Of a stretch of 64,000 nucleotides of DNA, positions 16,601 through 33,266 are shown piece by piece. The notes beneath the pieces are model-generated. The model was not told the origin of the DNA. It saw only the letters and a list, made by a program, of their open reading frames with translations, and did no database searches. The DNA is taken from the NCBI GenBank assembly GCA_000242935.3, contig CP007053.1, forward strand, positions 992,001-1,056,000, in the 5' to 3' direction. Position numbers and translations under genes: made by a program. Origin of the DNA: Opitutaceae bacterium TAV5. GTDB lineage: Bacteria > Verrucomicrobiota > Verrucomicrobiia > Opitutales > Opitutaceae. Each line of letters opens with the position of its first letter. The stretch's first letter is position 1.

Positions 16601-19163
16601 ACTGCGCCAGGTGCGCGTAGCCGGGAAGCGCGCCGTCCGCCACCTGCGGATCGAGCCCGTATTGGTACTCGACAAGGTTATAAAAACCGTCGCCGTCGGT
16701 GTCGGTCAGGGCGTCCTTCGGATCGAGCGGGTTGAGGCCGTGAATCACTTCCCAGCCGTCGGGCATGCCGTCGCCGTCGGTATCGGCGTTGAAAGGATCG
16801 GTGCCGAGCAGGCGTTCTTCCTCGTTGGTCAGGTCGTCGCCGTCGAAGTCGAGGCCGGCCGGTTCGGTGTTGCTGACCACGATATCGTCGAAGCGGGCTT
16901 CGTGCGGAGTCTCGCGGTCGCTTCCCTCCTGCATCATCCGGATGCGCGCGATCGTCGTCAGGCCGGTGTCGCGGAATCCGATGTCACGCGCCACCAGGCG
17001 GCCGTTGACCGCCAGCAGCCAGCGGTGCTCGCGGTAGTCGAGATACAGTGTGTAGTCGTTCCACTCGCCGGCAGCGGTCACGAGATTTTTTACATCGTGC
17101 TCCACCCACTTGCCGGTGGCCGCATCGTAGATCGACATAAAACCCTCGCGGGAGTAGCCGAAGAGGCTGGAAACTTTTCCGGTGATCGACGCCGGATCAG
17201 GCAGGCGACCGACTTCGAGTCTGGCGCGGAAGGAAAGCCAGACGCGGTCAATACCGCCGGCCCCGATCACGTGTTCGAGCGTGGCGGGTGTGTCCGCATC
17301 AGGAGCGTGCAGGACGGCTTCGCCGTTGGACACAGACGCGTTACCGGTCGCCTGCCAGCCAAGCTGGCCGTCGAGCGGACCCGTTTCGTAACCTTCGGCG
17401 GTGGAGAACTGCGTGCGCCAGGCCCAGGTGCCGTTGCCCTCGTCCACCAGTTTCGCGATCATCCCCTCTGCTGTAAGCGGGTCGAGCCCGAGGGCGATTT
17501 CCATGTTGTCGCGGATGCCGTCGCCGTCGGTGTCGGGATTGTCCGGATCGGTGCCGAGGGCGCGTTCCTGCGCGTTGGTCAGGCCGTCGCCGTCGTTGTC
17601 CAGGCCGGCCGGTTCATCGGCTACGGTTGCGCCAATTGTCACCCGGAAGTCGTCGAGCGCGGCGGGATTCGCAGGGCGTTCGCTATGTTGCACGGCAAAG
17701 CCGGAGAAGAAGGGAACCGGACGGGCGAAGCCGAGGTTTTGCCCGTAGCGGACGCCGTCGAGCCAGAGCGACCAGCGTTGCGTCCCGTAGTCGAGCTGCA
17801 ATGTGATCCGGTGCCAGTCGCCCGGGGTGGCAGCCACGAGGCCGTGCCAGACGCCGCCGCCGGCTCCGTTGCCGTCGAGCGCCATCAGGTAACCTTCCTC
17901 GGAGACATAAAAGACCGCGGCCACATCGGCGGGGATGGCGGGGGCCTCGCGGCGCGGAGCGGCCTGGAGCCGGAAGTCGAGCCACACGGATTGGTCGTTG
18001 TTCCCGGATGCGGGGTCGGGAGCGAAGCTGCGTTCCACGCGAATGCCCGAACCAGTCAGGCTCAGGTAGTGGCTGCCGCCATCGGCCAGCGGCGTCGGGG
18101 CGGACAGAACCTCGACCGCGGCGTTTTCTCCGGTGGCGGTCACCTGCCACAGCCGGGTGCCGTCGGCAAAGGTGCCGGGCGCGTCGGCTTCAAAACTGTC
18201 GGCAAACGGGACCGTGCCGAGCGGATGTGTTTCGGCCGTCTTCGGATCGGTGCCGCGGGCCACCTCACGGCCATCATACACGCCGTCGTTGTCGGTGTCG
18301 GCTTTCGTCGGATCGGTGCCGAGCAGGTATTCCTGCAGGTTGCTCAGGCCATCGCGGTCCGGATCGAGGTCGCGCTGGTTGATCGCGGTGCTCAGTCCGT
18401 GGGCGATCAGCCAGGAGTCGGGAATGCCGTCGCCCGAGGCGTCGGCGTAGAGCGGGTTGTCGCCGCCCACGTAAAAATAGTCGAGAAACGCAGCGGTTTC
18501 CTCGTCACCGCGCAGGGAGAACTGCGAAAAGCCGGTCTGCGTGTTGTCGGGGAAGGCGAGGTTCGGCAGCACAAGCTGCCCGTCGACGAACAGGTCCCAG
18601 CGTTTTAACGGGTAGTCGAGACGGTAGGACACGCGCAGCCAGTTGGCCGAACGGTTGCTGTCGTCGGTGGCCAGCGGCACGCGGTGGCCGGTGGCGATCC
18701 ATTCCCCACCACCCTCGCCGTCGCCGTTGACGACGTAGATTTCTCCGGAGGTTTCCACCGTCACGAAGCCGGTCGCCGCGGCGCGTTTGAGGTTTTTCAG
18801 CTTCGGCAGCGCCTCGACCGGCGAAAACACCGGACGGGTGTAGAAGTCGATCCAGGTGACCGGGTACTGCCCGGGGTTTTCCGGCGTAAAATCAAGCCAG
18901 CCCTTGCCGAGCAGCGACAGCGCCTGCTCGCCGGAAAATCCGCCCGTGACAATCTCCGCCGACAGCGGCGCGGCAAACGTCCAGGGATGCTCGCCTCCCT
19001 CGCCGGACAGTGGCCCGGCCGTGTAGCCGCCCGCCGTCTCAAAGTCATCGATGAACGGCACCGTGGCCGCTGTTACCGAAACGGCGAGACCGAGTGCGGC
19101 CAGAATGGATGTGACAAGTCCGGTTGCCCGGGGCAACCTGCTGCGAATTCCCGTCTTCTTCAT
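13680..19163 (-). CDS. Giant secreted protein with LamG-like, TSP3 and PA14 domains
   Basis: This 1827-residue protein starts at the ATG at 19163, which has a good ribosome-binding site (GAAGGAG, 8 bases away); the open frame continues upstream but that part is not protein-like. A signal peptide (LVTSILAALGLAVSVTAA) is followed by three jelly-roll/LamG-like modules (about 37-230, 320-510 and 575-755), each followed by TSP3 repeats (DRDGLSNLQEYLLGTDP, DTDGDGIRDNME and similar). A PA14-like domain covers about 855-990 (YTFWIAGDDECELWL, HVSVAWQIPD). More TSP3 repeats follow at about 1010-1080, then a further beta-domain and Ig-like C-terminal region. No hydrolase tip or PEP-CTERM signal was found. 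It shares its architecture with the 2406-residue protein encoded two genes downstream. A calcium-stiffened, carbohydrate-binding cell-surface role is likely from the domains. Confidence 0.75.
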   Translation of the reverse strand: MKKTGIRSRLPRATGLVTSILAALGLAVSVTAATVPFIDDFETAGGYTAGPLSGEGGEHPWTFAAPLSAEIVTGGFSGEQALSLLGKGWLDFTPENPGQYPVTWIDFYTRPVFSPVEALPKLKNLKRAAATGFVTVETSGEIYVVNGDGEGGGEWIATGHRVPLATDDSNRSANWLRVSYRLDYPLKRWDLFVDGQLVLPNLAFPDNTQTGFSQFSLRGDEETAAFLDYFYVGGDNPLYADASGDGIPDSWLIAHGLSTAINQRDLDPDRDGLSNLQEYLLGTDPTKADTDNDGVYDGREVARGTDPKTAETHPLGTVPFADSFEADAPGTFADGTRLWQVTATGENAAVEVLSAPTPLADGGSHYLSLTGSGIRVERSFAPDPASGNNDQSVWLDFRLQAAPRREAPAIPADVAAVFYVSEEGYLMALDGNGAGGGVWHGLVAATPGDWHRITLQLDYGTQRWSLWLDGVRYGQNLGFARPVPFFSGFAVQHSERPANPAALDDFRVTIGATVADEPAGLDNDGDGLTNAQERALGTDPDNPDTDGDGIRDNMEIALGLDPLTAEGMIAKLVDEGNGTWAWRTQFSTAEGYETGPLDGQLGWQATGNASVSNGEAVLHAPDADTPATLEHVIGAGGIDRVWLSFRARLEVGRLPDPASITGKVSSLFGYSREGFMSIYDAATGKWVEHDVKNLVTAAGEWNDYTLYLDYREHRWLLAVNGRLVARDIGFRDTGLTTIARIRMMQEGSDRETPHEARFDDIVVSNTEPAGLDFDGDDLTNEEERLLGTDPFNADTDGDGMPDGWEVIHGLNPLDPKDALTDTDGDGFYNLVEYQYGLDPQVADGALPGYAHLAQWNGITGSTVNLLTVDSRFVDSPDLRTLIDKLELPNTPTRGTNYGTRIRAWLLPPVTGDYTFWIAGDDECELWLSTDETPFARRRIALNQGSTGYRVWTTRASQQSAVITLQAGQRYFVEILQKQGTGSDHVSVAWQIPDTTARAVITSEYLEAFPRFADDQDEDGLSDAWEIAHGLSVTSGSGVNGTHGDRDGDGLSNFEEYRLGLHPGKVDTDGDGVSDYAELEFGTDPLDADSAVTLGAPPPWQSGSIGGKAFQYVAQSEGRVFLWTNAGTFSGKSDAGGILYQPVTGNFSCDGAVHFADTTRTDLEGGIMVRASLEKDAPYVAITRNRSSGWLIRYRVVKAGRVASITTAGGTSLDYTHFAVRRTGAVVSLFARTKAGEMRKVADCPVTFTEDDVVVGYVAWGSSTASPGVLGFTVGAVNRDTAPDGMPSDAGLTTFDSVRWMNEWDGLADPATLATTSAREPALEDLVQAGASLYVASRATGVEAYARSGPWTMDTAGRTAIAQERRGGLSWALATPADGLFLFEISAQESVAGKESPSLFRLKLFIDGQYAGTRTVTALPDGKAVSGFWFTPWLKKGVHSIHVFWDGSQPEPRLRVNSVSLHAIGGADEDGNGVADWIDRRLHLYNGIHVDPGESGIVTSAVSPFPLEGRARWPRLAGLLANEESVTVSPGAGYRWFASLPLPRGADVSVSWSGENGAVSRRFIARRAPHNVMDGGTLHLRAGSSLLVSVAATDTEPGQTVSLVRGGVPVTLEPDGNLAELTFPDSGTFLLTGTVTGTQGGPQQATTTVQVYSAELPPMPGLILRERIMNRPALPSGVILEADPRLGLVSVPGSSTQIAWQADDNVMHHVIARAGQDGPVLAAAEAPGSAVHATVDTYTHLIDTLPDGTREVETMVILSPMRPEHTVRLEVIVAGVVLADGTRSVTLKPEDFDELGMARVRFLMPPGTTTSNCHRTHLVWRDSVIGTK

Positions 19164-19183
19164 CGTCGGGTCTCCTTCGCAGT

Positions 19184-19387
19184 TCAGGATTTCTGATCGG
19201 GCTTGGCGGTCTCCGTTGCGCTGGCGGCTTCCCGGTGGCGTTTCCGGATCATGAAAATGGACGTGATAACAACCCAAGTTCCTATTGATGAGACCATAAC
19301 GACTGTGCCACGAGCCGGTTCGTCGGCCATGAGAGTTGAAGGAAGCAGATACGCCGACAGCACGGCGTAGAGGGCAAAGTTTCGCAT
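19184..19387 (-). CDS. Small two-segment membrane protein, hypothetical
   Basis: This 67-residue protein has an N-terminal signal-like segment (FALYAVLSAYLLPSTLMA) and a second hydrophobic segment (VVMVSSIGTWVVITSIFMI), followed by a basic and polar tail. It lies 20 bases upstream of the 1827-residue gene on the same strand and is probably the first gene of the giant-protein operon. The start at 19387 is the ATG closest to the signal-like segment; no ribosome-binding site is evident. The family was not recognised. Confidence 0.5.
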   Translation of the reverse strand: MRNFALYAVLSAYLLPSTLMADEPARGTVVMVSSIGTWVVITSIFMIRKRHREAASATETAKPDQKS

Positions 19388-19466
19388 GAGAGCAGGAGTT
19401 GAGGCTGACGATTGTAAGGGAAAACCAGCTACGGAGGATTCGCAGATGGCTGACTGAACAAAAAAC

Positions 19467-19496
19467 CAGATATTGGCGTGGCTCATGTGTCGTCAA
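19467..19496 (-). promoter_or_regulatory. Possible promoter of the giant-protein operon
   Basis: On the minus strand TTGACG (19491-19496) is followed after 18 bases by TATCTG (19467-19472), about 80 bases before the small membrane-protein gene and after the rpoC terminator. The -10 match is weak. Confidence 0.25.
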
Positions 19497-19560
19497 TCCG
19501 AATTGTAAACTTCATACAAATTCCATTTGTTTGCGTTATCAGATATCAGGCGAAAGCAGC

Positions 19561-19588
19561 AAAAAAGCCGCAGTCTTTCGACTGCGGC
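19561..19588 (-). terminator. Rho-independent terminator after rpoC
   Basis: The perfect 9-base stem GCCGCAGTC/GACTGCGGC has a 4-base loop and, read on the minus strand, is followed by six T. It lies 31 bases beyond the rpoC stop and separates the RNA polymerase operon from the accessory operon. Confidence 0.9.
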
Positions 19589-19618
19589 TTTGTAATTGAG
19601 GGGCGGATACCTGTTGCC

Positions 19619-23806
<4,188 letters not shown>

Positions 23807-23837
23807 GTGGTTTCTAAATTAAGAATTATGAATTAAT

Positions 23838-23927
23838 AATTAAGAATTAAGGATCAGAAATCAGGGATTACCGGATGGAGGGGACGCCCCTCGGTAATTT
23901 TTAATTTTTAATTCTTAATTCTTAATT
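23838..23927. repeat. AT-rich inverted repeat between rpoB and rpoC
   Basis: AATTAAGAATTAAG (23838-23851) is exactly complementary to CTTAATTCTTAATT (23914-23927). The loop of about 60 bases includes a small GGGG-ACG-CCCC-type hairpin (about 23880-23890). Extra partial copies of AATTAATAATT and TTTTTAATTTTTAATTC extend both arms. It is strikingly AT-rich inside a GC-rich operon and could be an RNA processing or attenuation structure or an inserted repeat. Confidence 0.7.
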
Positions 23928-23931
23928 GTTT

Positions 23932-27735
<3,804 letters not shown>

Positions 27736-28042
27736 GTGTGTTCCCGGTTGGATGAAAAATGAAAAAGGTCGAAACAGACGGTGCGGGCGCTTGGGCTGGC
27801 GGCGGGCGGGCGGCGTGTCGTCGGGCGCGGGTGCGTGGAGGACGGGTCAGGCCGTGGCGGCTGCCGCGAGCGGGAGGCGCGCGGTGATGGAAACGGCGTC
27901 GCCGGCAGGGGCCGGTGGCGCGGAAAAACTAACCTGAAAAGAACAGTGAAAAGAAAAGGCAAAGGACAGGCCGCGCAAAACACGGCCTGTCCCGGGAGAA
28001 CTGGAAGAGTGAGAGTGGCGGAAGACCAAGTGCGCGTGAGCG
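27736..28042 (-). other. rplL-rpoB intergenic region with attenuator
   Basis: This is a 307-base gap without a credible gene. It contains the hairpin at 27964-27992 described separately and then the untranslated leader of rpoB. Confidence 0.7.
27964..27992 (-). terminator. Attenuator-like hairpin between rplL and rpoB
   Basis: The perfect 10-base stem GGACAGGCCG/CGGCCTGTCC has a 9-base loop and, on the minus strand, is followed by TTTGCCTTTTCTTTT. The T-rich tail is imperfect, which fits partial termination that lowers rpoBC expression relative to the ribosomal proteins, as known for the E. coli rplL-rpoB attenuator. Confidence 0.6.
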
Positions 28043-28417
<375 letters not shown>

Positions 28418-28593
28418 GGTAATCTCCTGTCTTCGGCTAGCGGCGGCAAGAAGGCCGCGCGTTTAAGAGACGTATCTCCTAGCTTTCCGACGGTTGGATG
28501 TTGGGCTGACCGCGCCGCGAACGGCGCGGAAAGGTGGATGGAAGTGAATGGATTGAAGTTGGTAGTATAGTGGCAAAACGCGGCCCGGGCAAA

Positions 28594-29112
28594 TCAGGCG
28601 GCGGCAGGCGCGTCGGCGGCGGGAGCGGCATCGCCACCGTCCTTCTTGACCTTCGCGTCGAGCAGGCGGACGAAAGAGGCCGCATTGCTCGTGAGGAGGC
28701 TGAGGAACTGGGCGCGCAGCGCATCGAACGGAGGCAGGTCCGCGATGGCGTTGAGGTCTTTGGCGGAGATGAGTTTTTTCTCCATCACGCCGATCTTGAT
28801 CTCCAGCTTCTGCTTGGTTTCGAAGAACTTCTTCAAAACCTTGGCGACGCCGGCGACGTTCTCGCCGCCGACGACGACGGCGGTCGGGCCGGTGAGGGCC
28901 TCGTCGACATCCGGCAGGCCGAGGGCCTTGGCGGCGACGCGCAGGGAGCTGTTCTTGACGACGTGGAACTCGGCCTTCTCGGCCTTGAGGCTGGCGCGGA
29001 GTTCGGCCACGTCGGAGACGGTCACCTGGTTAAAATTGGCCAGAATGACGTAGTCGGACTTCTTGAGGTGGGTTTCGACCTCGGCGATGACGTATTTTTT
29101 TTCGGCTCTCAT
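28594..29112 (-). CDS. rplJ: Ribosomal protein uL10
   Basis: This 172-residue protein anchors L7/L12 dimers to 23S rRNA at the factor-binding stalk. It shows the typical L10 layout: an RNA-binding globular N-terminal domain (SDYVILANFNQVTVSDVAEL, LRASLKAEKAEFHVVKNS) and a C-terminal helix that binds L12. It follows rplA after 13 bases, and a 176-base gap precedes rplL. In many bacteria the leader of this gene is the target of feedback by the L10-L12 complex; the short gap here leaves little room for that leader. Confidence 0.97.
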   Translation of the reverse strand: MRAEKKYVIAEVETHLKKSDYVILANFNQVTVSDVAELRASLKAEKAEFHVVKNSSLRVAAKALGLPDVDEALTGPTAVVVGGENVAGVAKVLKKFFETKQKLEIKIGVMEKKLISAKDLNAIADLPPFDALRAQFLSLLTSNAASFVRLLDAKVKKDGGDAAPAADAPAAA

Positions 29113-29125
29113 TGGGTCGATCCTT

Positions 29126-29824
29126 TTAGAATTTGCTGTATTCGGCGGCGGCGAGGCGGACTCCCGGGCTCATGGAGGAGGAGATGGTCACGCTCTTGAT
29201 GTAACCGGTTCCCTTGAATCCGGCGGGCTTGGCCTTGCCGATGGCCTCGATGACGGCCTGGGCGTTTTCGACGATCTGGGCGGTGGTGAAGGAGCGCTTG
29301 GCCACGCCGACGCCGATGTTGGCGGCCTTGTCCATCTTGAACTCGACGCGGCCGGCCTTGACGGCCTTGACGCCGGCGGCGATGTCGTCGGTGACGGTGC
29401 CGGCCTTCGGGTTGGGCATGAGGCCCTTGGGACCGAGGACGCGGGCGAGGGTGCGGACCTGCTTCATGGCTTCGGTGGTCGCGATGGCGACGTCGAAGTC
29501 GAGCCAGCCTTCGGTGATCTTTTTCATGAGCTCGGCGAGGCCGGCTTCATCGGCGCCGGCGGCGAGGGCGGCCTCGGGATTGTCGGTGAAGACGATGACG
29601 CGGACCTTCTTGCCGGAACCGTTGGGCAGCGGCGTGGTGCCGCGGACCATCTGGTCGCCCTGCGTCGGGTTGACGCCGAGGCGGATGGAGAGCTCGACGG
29701 TCTCGTCGAACTTCGTTTTCGGGAATCTGGCGAGGACCTCGGCGGCCTCCGCCAGGCTGTACTCTTTGTTCAGGTCGGCGACCTGGACAGCGCTGCGGTA
29801 GCGTTTGCTTTGTTTGGCGGGCAT
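29126..29824 (-). CDS. rplA: Ribosomal protein uL1
   Basis: This 232-residue L1-stalk protein binds 23S rRNA and assists E-site tRNA release; in other bacteria it also represses its own operon. The signature region is clear (VLGPKGLMPNPKAGTVT, IGVGVAKRSFTT, SSSMSPGVRL). A good ribosome-binding site, AAGGAG, precedes the ATG. It follows rplK after 149 bases. Confidence 0.98.
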   Translation of the reverse strand: MPAKQSKRYRSAVQVADLNKEYSLAEAAEVLARFPKTKFDETVELSIRLGVNPTQGDQMVRGTTPLPNGSGKKVRVIVFTDNPEAALAAGADEAGLAELMKKITEGWLDFDVAIATTEAMKQVRTLARVLGPKGLMPNPKAGTVTDDIAAGVKAVKAGRVEFKMDKAANIGVGVAKRSFTTAQIVENAQAVIEAIGKAKPAGFKGTGYIKSVTISSSMSPGVRLAAAEYSKF

Positions 29825-29973
29825 TGATGACTCCTTGCGGTGCGAACGTTTTCCGGCTGGCGGAAAACTCCCGCGTTGAGTTGTGGTTGGACTGACAGAA
29901 AAAGACGGAAGGAAGAGGAAACGGCAACCGGCAGGCGACGGAGCGGAAGCCGGTGCGCGAGCGGATTTGCGGC

Positions 29974-30399
29974 TCAGTCGACGACTTCGAGGCCCATGTT
30001 GCGAGCGGTGCCGGCGATGATGCGGATGCCGGCCTCCTCGTCGTTGGCGTTCATGTCCTTGGCCTTGAGCTTGTAGATCTCGGCGAGCTGCTTCTTCGTG
30101 ACCTTGCCGACCTTGTCCATGTTGGGCTTGGCGGAGCCGGAAGCGATGTTGGCAGCCTTCTTGAGGAGCACGGCGGCGGGCGGCGACTTGAGGATGAAAG
30201 TGAAGCTCTTGTCGGAGTAGACCGTGATGACGACCGGCAGGATCATGCCGTTCTGGTCCTTGGTCTTGGCGTTGAACTCCTTGCAGAACGCCATGATGTT
30301 GACGCCTTGCGCACCGAGGGCGGGACCGACCGGAGGAGCGGGATTAGCCGCGCCGGCAGGGAGCTGGAGGCGAATGTAACCTTGAATCTTCTTGGCCAT
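29974..30399 (-). CDS. rplK: Ribosomal protein uL11
   Basis: This 141-residue protein of the GTPase-associated centre is needed for (p)ppGpp signalling by RelA in other bacteria. The N-terminal domain ([35 protein letters not shown]) and the C-terminal RNA-binding domain with the signature [16 protein letters not shown] are complete. It lies between nusG and rplA, and its length is typical. Confidence 0.98.
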   Translation of the reverse strand: MAKKIQGYIRLQLPAGAANPAPPVGPALGAQGVNIMAFCKEFNAKTKDQNGMILPVVITVYSDKSFTFILKSPPAAVLLKKAANIASGSAKPNMDKVGKVTKKQLAEIYKLKAKDMNANDEEAGIRIIAGTARNMGLEVVD

Positions 30400-30580
30400 G
30401 AGAGGTGTGATTTTTGATTTTGGATTTTAGTTTTTTGAAACGTGTGGAATTTCGTCGTGGCTGAAGAGGCGGACCCGGGCCGAAAATCCTGAATCAAAAA
30501 CCGAAAACCGGATGGATGCTGCGCGATGCTGGATGGATGAAATCGGAAGGAATCGTGTCGGGTTGTAACGGGCCCGGCGC

Positions 30581-31159
30581 TTATTCGGTCATGCGCTGCA
30601 CCTGCCAGTATTCGAGCTCGACCGGCGTGAACCGGCCGAAAATGGAAACGGAAATCTTGAGCTTGCCGCGCTCGGGATCGATCTCGTCGATGCGGCCCGT
30701 GAGGTTGGCGAAAGCGCCGTCGATGATCTTGAGTTCCTCGCCGATCTCGTAGGTGACCTTGGGCACTTCCTTGCCGCTGGCGGCCTCGATGCGGGCGCGG
30801 ATTTCATCGACCTCGCTCTGGCGGAGGGCGGCGGGCTTGTCGCCGCCGACAAAACCGATCACGCCGGCGGTCTCCTTCATGAAGTACCACGGCTTGTTGA
30901 TGAGTTTCTGCTCCTCGTCGAAAAGCTTCGCGTGGACAAAAACATAACCAGGATAGAGTTTGCGCGTCTTGGTGCTCTTCTTGCCGTTCTTGACCTCCGA
31001 GACGACTTCGGTGGGCAGCAGCACCTCGAAAATGTAATCGCTGAGTTCTTCGGGGGCGATGAACTTTTCGATGTAGAGCTTCACCTTGTTCTCCTGGCCG
31101 GAGAGGGTGTGAAGCGCGAACCATTGGGCGCCGGCGGGCACTTGGGTTTCGGTGGACAT
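30581..31159 (-). CDS. nusG: Transcription termination/antitermination factor NusG
   Basis: This 192-residue protein from the ATG at 31159 binds the beta' clamp helices, couples transcription to translation and supports Rho. The NGN domain (WFALHTLSGQENKVKLYIEK, KLYPGYVFVHAKL, GFVGGDKPAAL) and the C-terminal KOW domain (IIDGAFANLTGRIDEIDPER, VSIFGRFTPVELEYWQVQ) are complete. An upstream in-frame start at 31195 would overlap secE and adds a poorly conserved leader. It follows secE directly. Confidence 0.97.
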   Translation of the reverse strand: MSTETQVPAGAQWFALHTLSGQENKVKLYIEKFIAPEELSDYIFEVLLPTEVVSEVKNGKKSTKTRKLYPGYVFVHAKLFDEEQKLINKPWYFMKETAGVIGFVGGDKPAALRQSEVDEIRARIEAASGKEVPKVTYEIGEELKIIDGAFANLTGRIDEIDPERGKLKISVSIFGRFTPVELEYWQVQRMTE

Positions 31160-31182
31160 GAGGTGGTGGGAGGGGGGCAGCG

Positions 31183-31386
31183 TCAGCTCACCCACTTGGT
31201 GAACAGGCTGACGACCTCAAAGAGCGAAAAGTCGCAGATGCTGGTGAAAAGCCCGAGGATGACCGCGGCCACAATCACGACGACGGTGGAACTGCAAAGC
31301 TCGGGAAAGGTGGGCCAGTTGGCTTTGCGAAGCTCGGTGACCATCTCGCCGAAGAAGATGCGGATGCTGCGGAACGGGTTTTTCAT
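31183..31386 (-). CDS. secE: Preprotein translocase subunit SecE
   Basis: This 67-residue single-span inner-membrane subunit clamps the SecY channel. The conserved amphipathic segment (FFGEMVTELRKANWPTFPEL) precedes one transmembrane helix (STVVVIVAAVILGLFTSICD). The ATG at 31386 follows tRNA-Trp by 24 bases. The length is typical of one-helix SecE proteins, and the position upstream of nusG is the conserved one. Confidence 0.95.
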   Translation of the reverse strand: MKNPFRSIRIFFGEMVTELRKANWPTFPELCSSTVVVIVAAVILGLFTSICDFSLFEVVSLFTKWVS

Positions 31387-31410
31387 TGATGACAACTCTG
31401 ACGGAAGTGG

Positions 31411-31483
31411 CAGGCGCGGAGGGAATCGAACCCCCAACCAACGGTTTTGGAGACCGCTACTCTACCAATTGAGCTACACGCCT
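31411..31483 (-). tRNA. tRNA-Trp (anticodon CCA)
   Basis: This is a full cloverleaf on the minus strand: acceptor AGGCGTG pairs with CGCGCCT with one G-T pair, the anticodon stem-loop CGGTCTCCAAAACCG contains CCA, and the T-loop is GGTTCGATTCC. The discriminator G is followed by an encoded CCA (to 31408). It lies between tuf and secE, a common bacterial arrangement. Confidence 0.96.
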
Positions 31484-31527
31484 GTAAAAAACTGAAAACT
31501 GCCTGACGAAAACTTTAGACGACGCAG

Positions 31528-31554
31528 CCGAGGCCCCGAAACCGGGGACCTCGG
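31528..31554 (-). terminator. Hairpin between tuf and tRNA-Trp
   Basis: CCGAGGCCCCG and CGGGG-A-CCTCGG form a strong stem with one bulge, 25 bases after the tuf stop. No clear T-tract follows on the minus strand, so it may be a processing or partial termination signal rather than a full terminator. Confidence 0.45.
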
Positions 31555-31578
31555 CGGTCGTTGAAACGGATACCTGAC

Positions 31579-32769
<1,191 letters not shown>

Positions 32770-32855
32770 ATTAGTGAGAGGAGACGGTTTGGTATGAGAT
32801 GTAGAAATGACCTCGGGGTTTAGCGTCGCCGAAGTCGATGGCGACGTTGACCTGG

Positions 32856-32928
32856 AGCCCAGAATCAGATTCGAACTGACGACCTCACCCTTACCAAGGG
32901 TGTGCTCTACCAACTGAGCTATCTGGGC
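32856..32928 (-). tRNA. tRNA-Thr (anticodon GGT)
   Basis: On the minus strand GCCCAGA pairs with TCTGGGC, the anticodon arm CACCCTTGGTAAGGGTG holds GGT, the T-arm contains TTCGAAT, and CCA is encoded at 32853-32855. It is the first element of the tuf-secE-nusG-rpl-rpo transcription unit. Confidence 0.96.
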
Positions 32929-33266
32929 GAACCGGGAAGGGTCAAAAAACGAGAAAAAGAGCGCAGACCGTGAGTTTCGGCCCGGGGCTCGTCAACTGAA
33001 ATGTTGAGAGAAATGAGGATATTTTTTCAGTCCATGAAGCAGTGCCGGAAACAGAACCGGAACCGGTGAAAATGAAGCCCTTTTCGCGCGATAGCGAGCC
33101 GGTTCTGCGGTCCGTTTCCGGATACCTGCTCCGGAATGATTGAAACACATACATGCCACGGAATCATGGCCAGATTGCCGGCGACCACCGATCTGCGAGG
33201 AAAGAAGGGCATGCCGGCGATTGACAGCAGGCATGACCGACCTACTCTCCGACCTTTTGCCCACCT
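32929..33266. other. Divergent intergenic region between tRNA-Thr and the PpiD-like gene
   Basis: No gene is supported in these 338 bases. It should hold the main promoter of the tRNA-Thr/tuf operon; TTGACG occurs on the minus strand at 32990-32995 but without a good -10. An imperfect inverted repeat (GGAAACAGAACCGG near 33050 and CCGGTTCTGCGGTCCGTTTCC near 33100-33120) is also present. Confidence 0.5.
33221..33248 (+). promoter_or_regulatory. Possible promoter of the PpiD-like gene
   Basis: A consensus -35 TTGACA (33221-33226) is followed after 16 bases by TACTCT (33243-33248), 18 bases before the ATG at 33267. The -10 match is weak. Confidence 0.3.

Noticed and set aside
9306..18608. Long plus-strand frames opposite the giant TSP3 genes
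   Set aside because: The minus-strand frames carry signal peptides and recognisable domains. The plus-strand translations are low-complexity reverses of the DxDxDG repeats.
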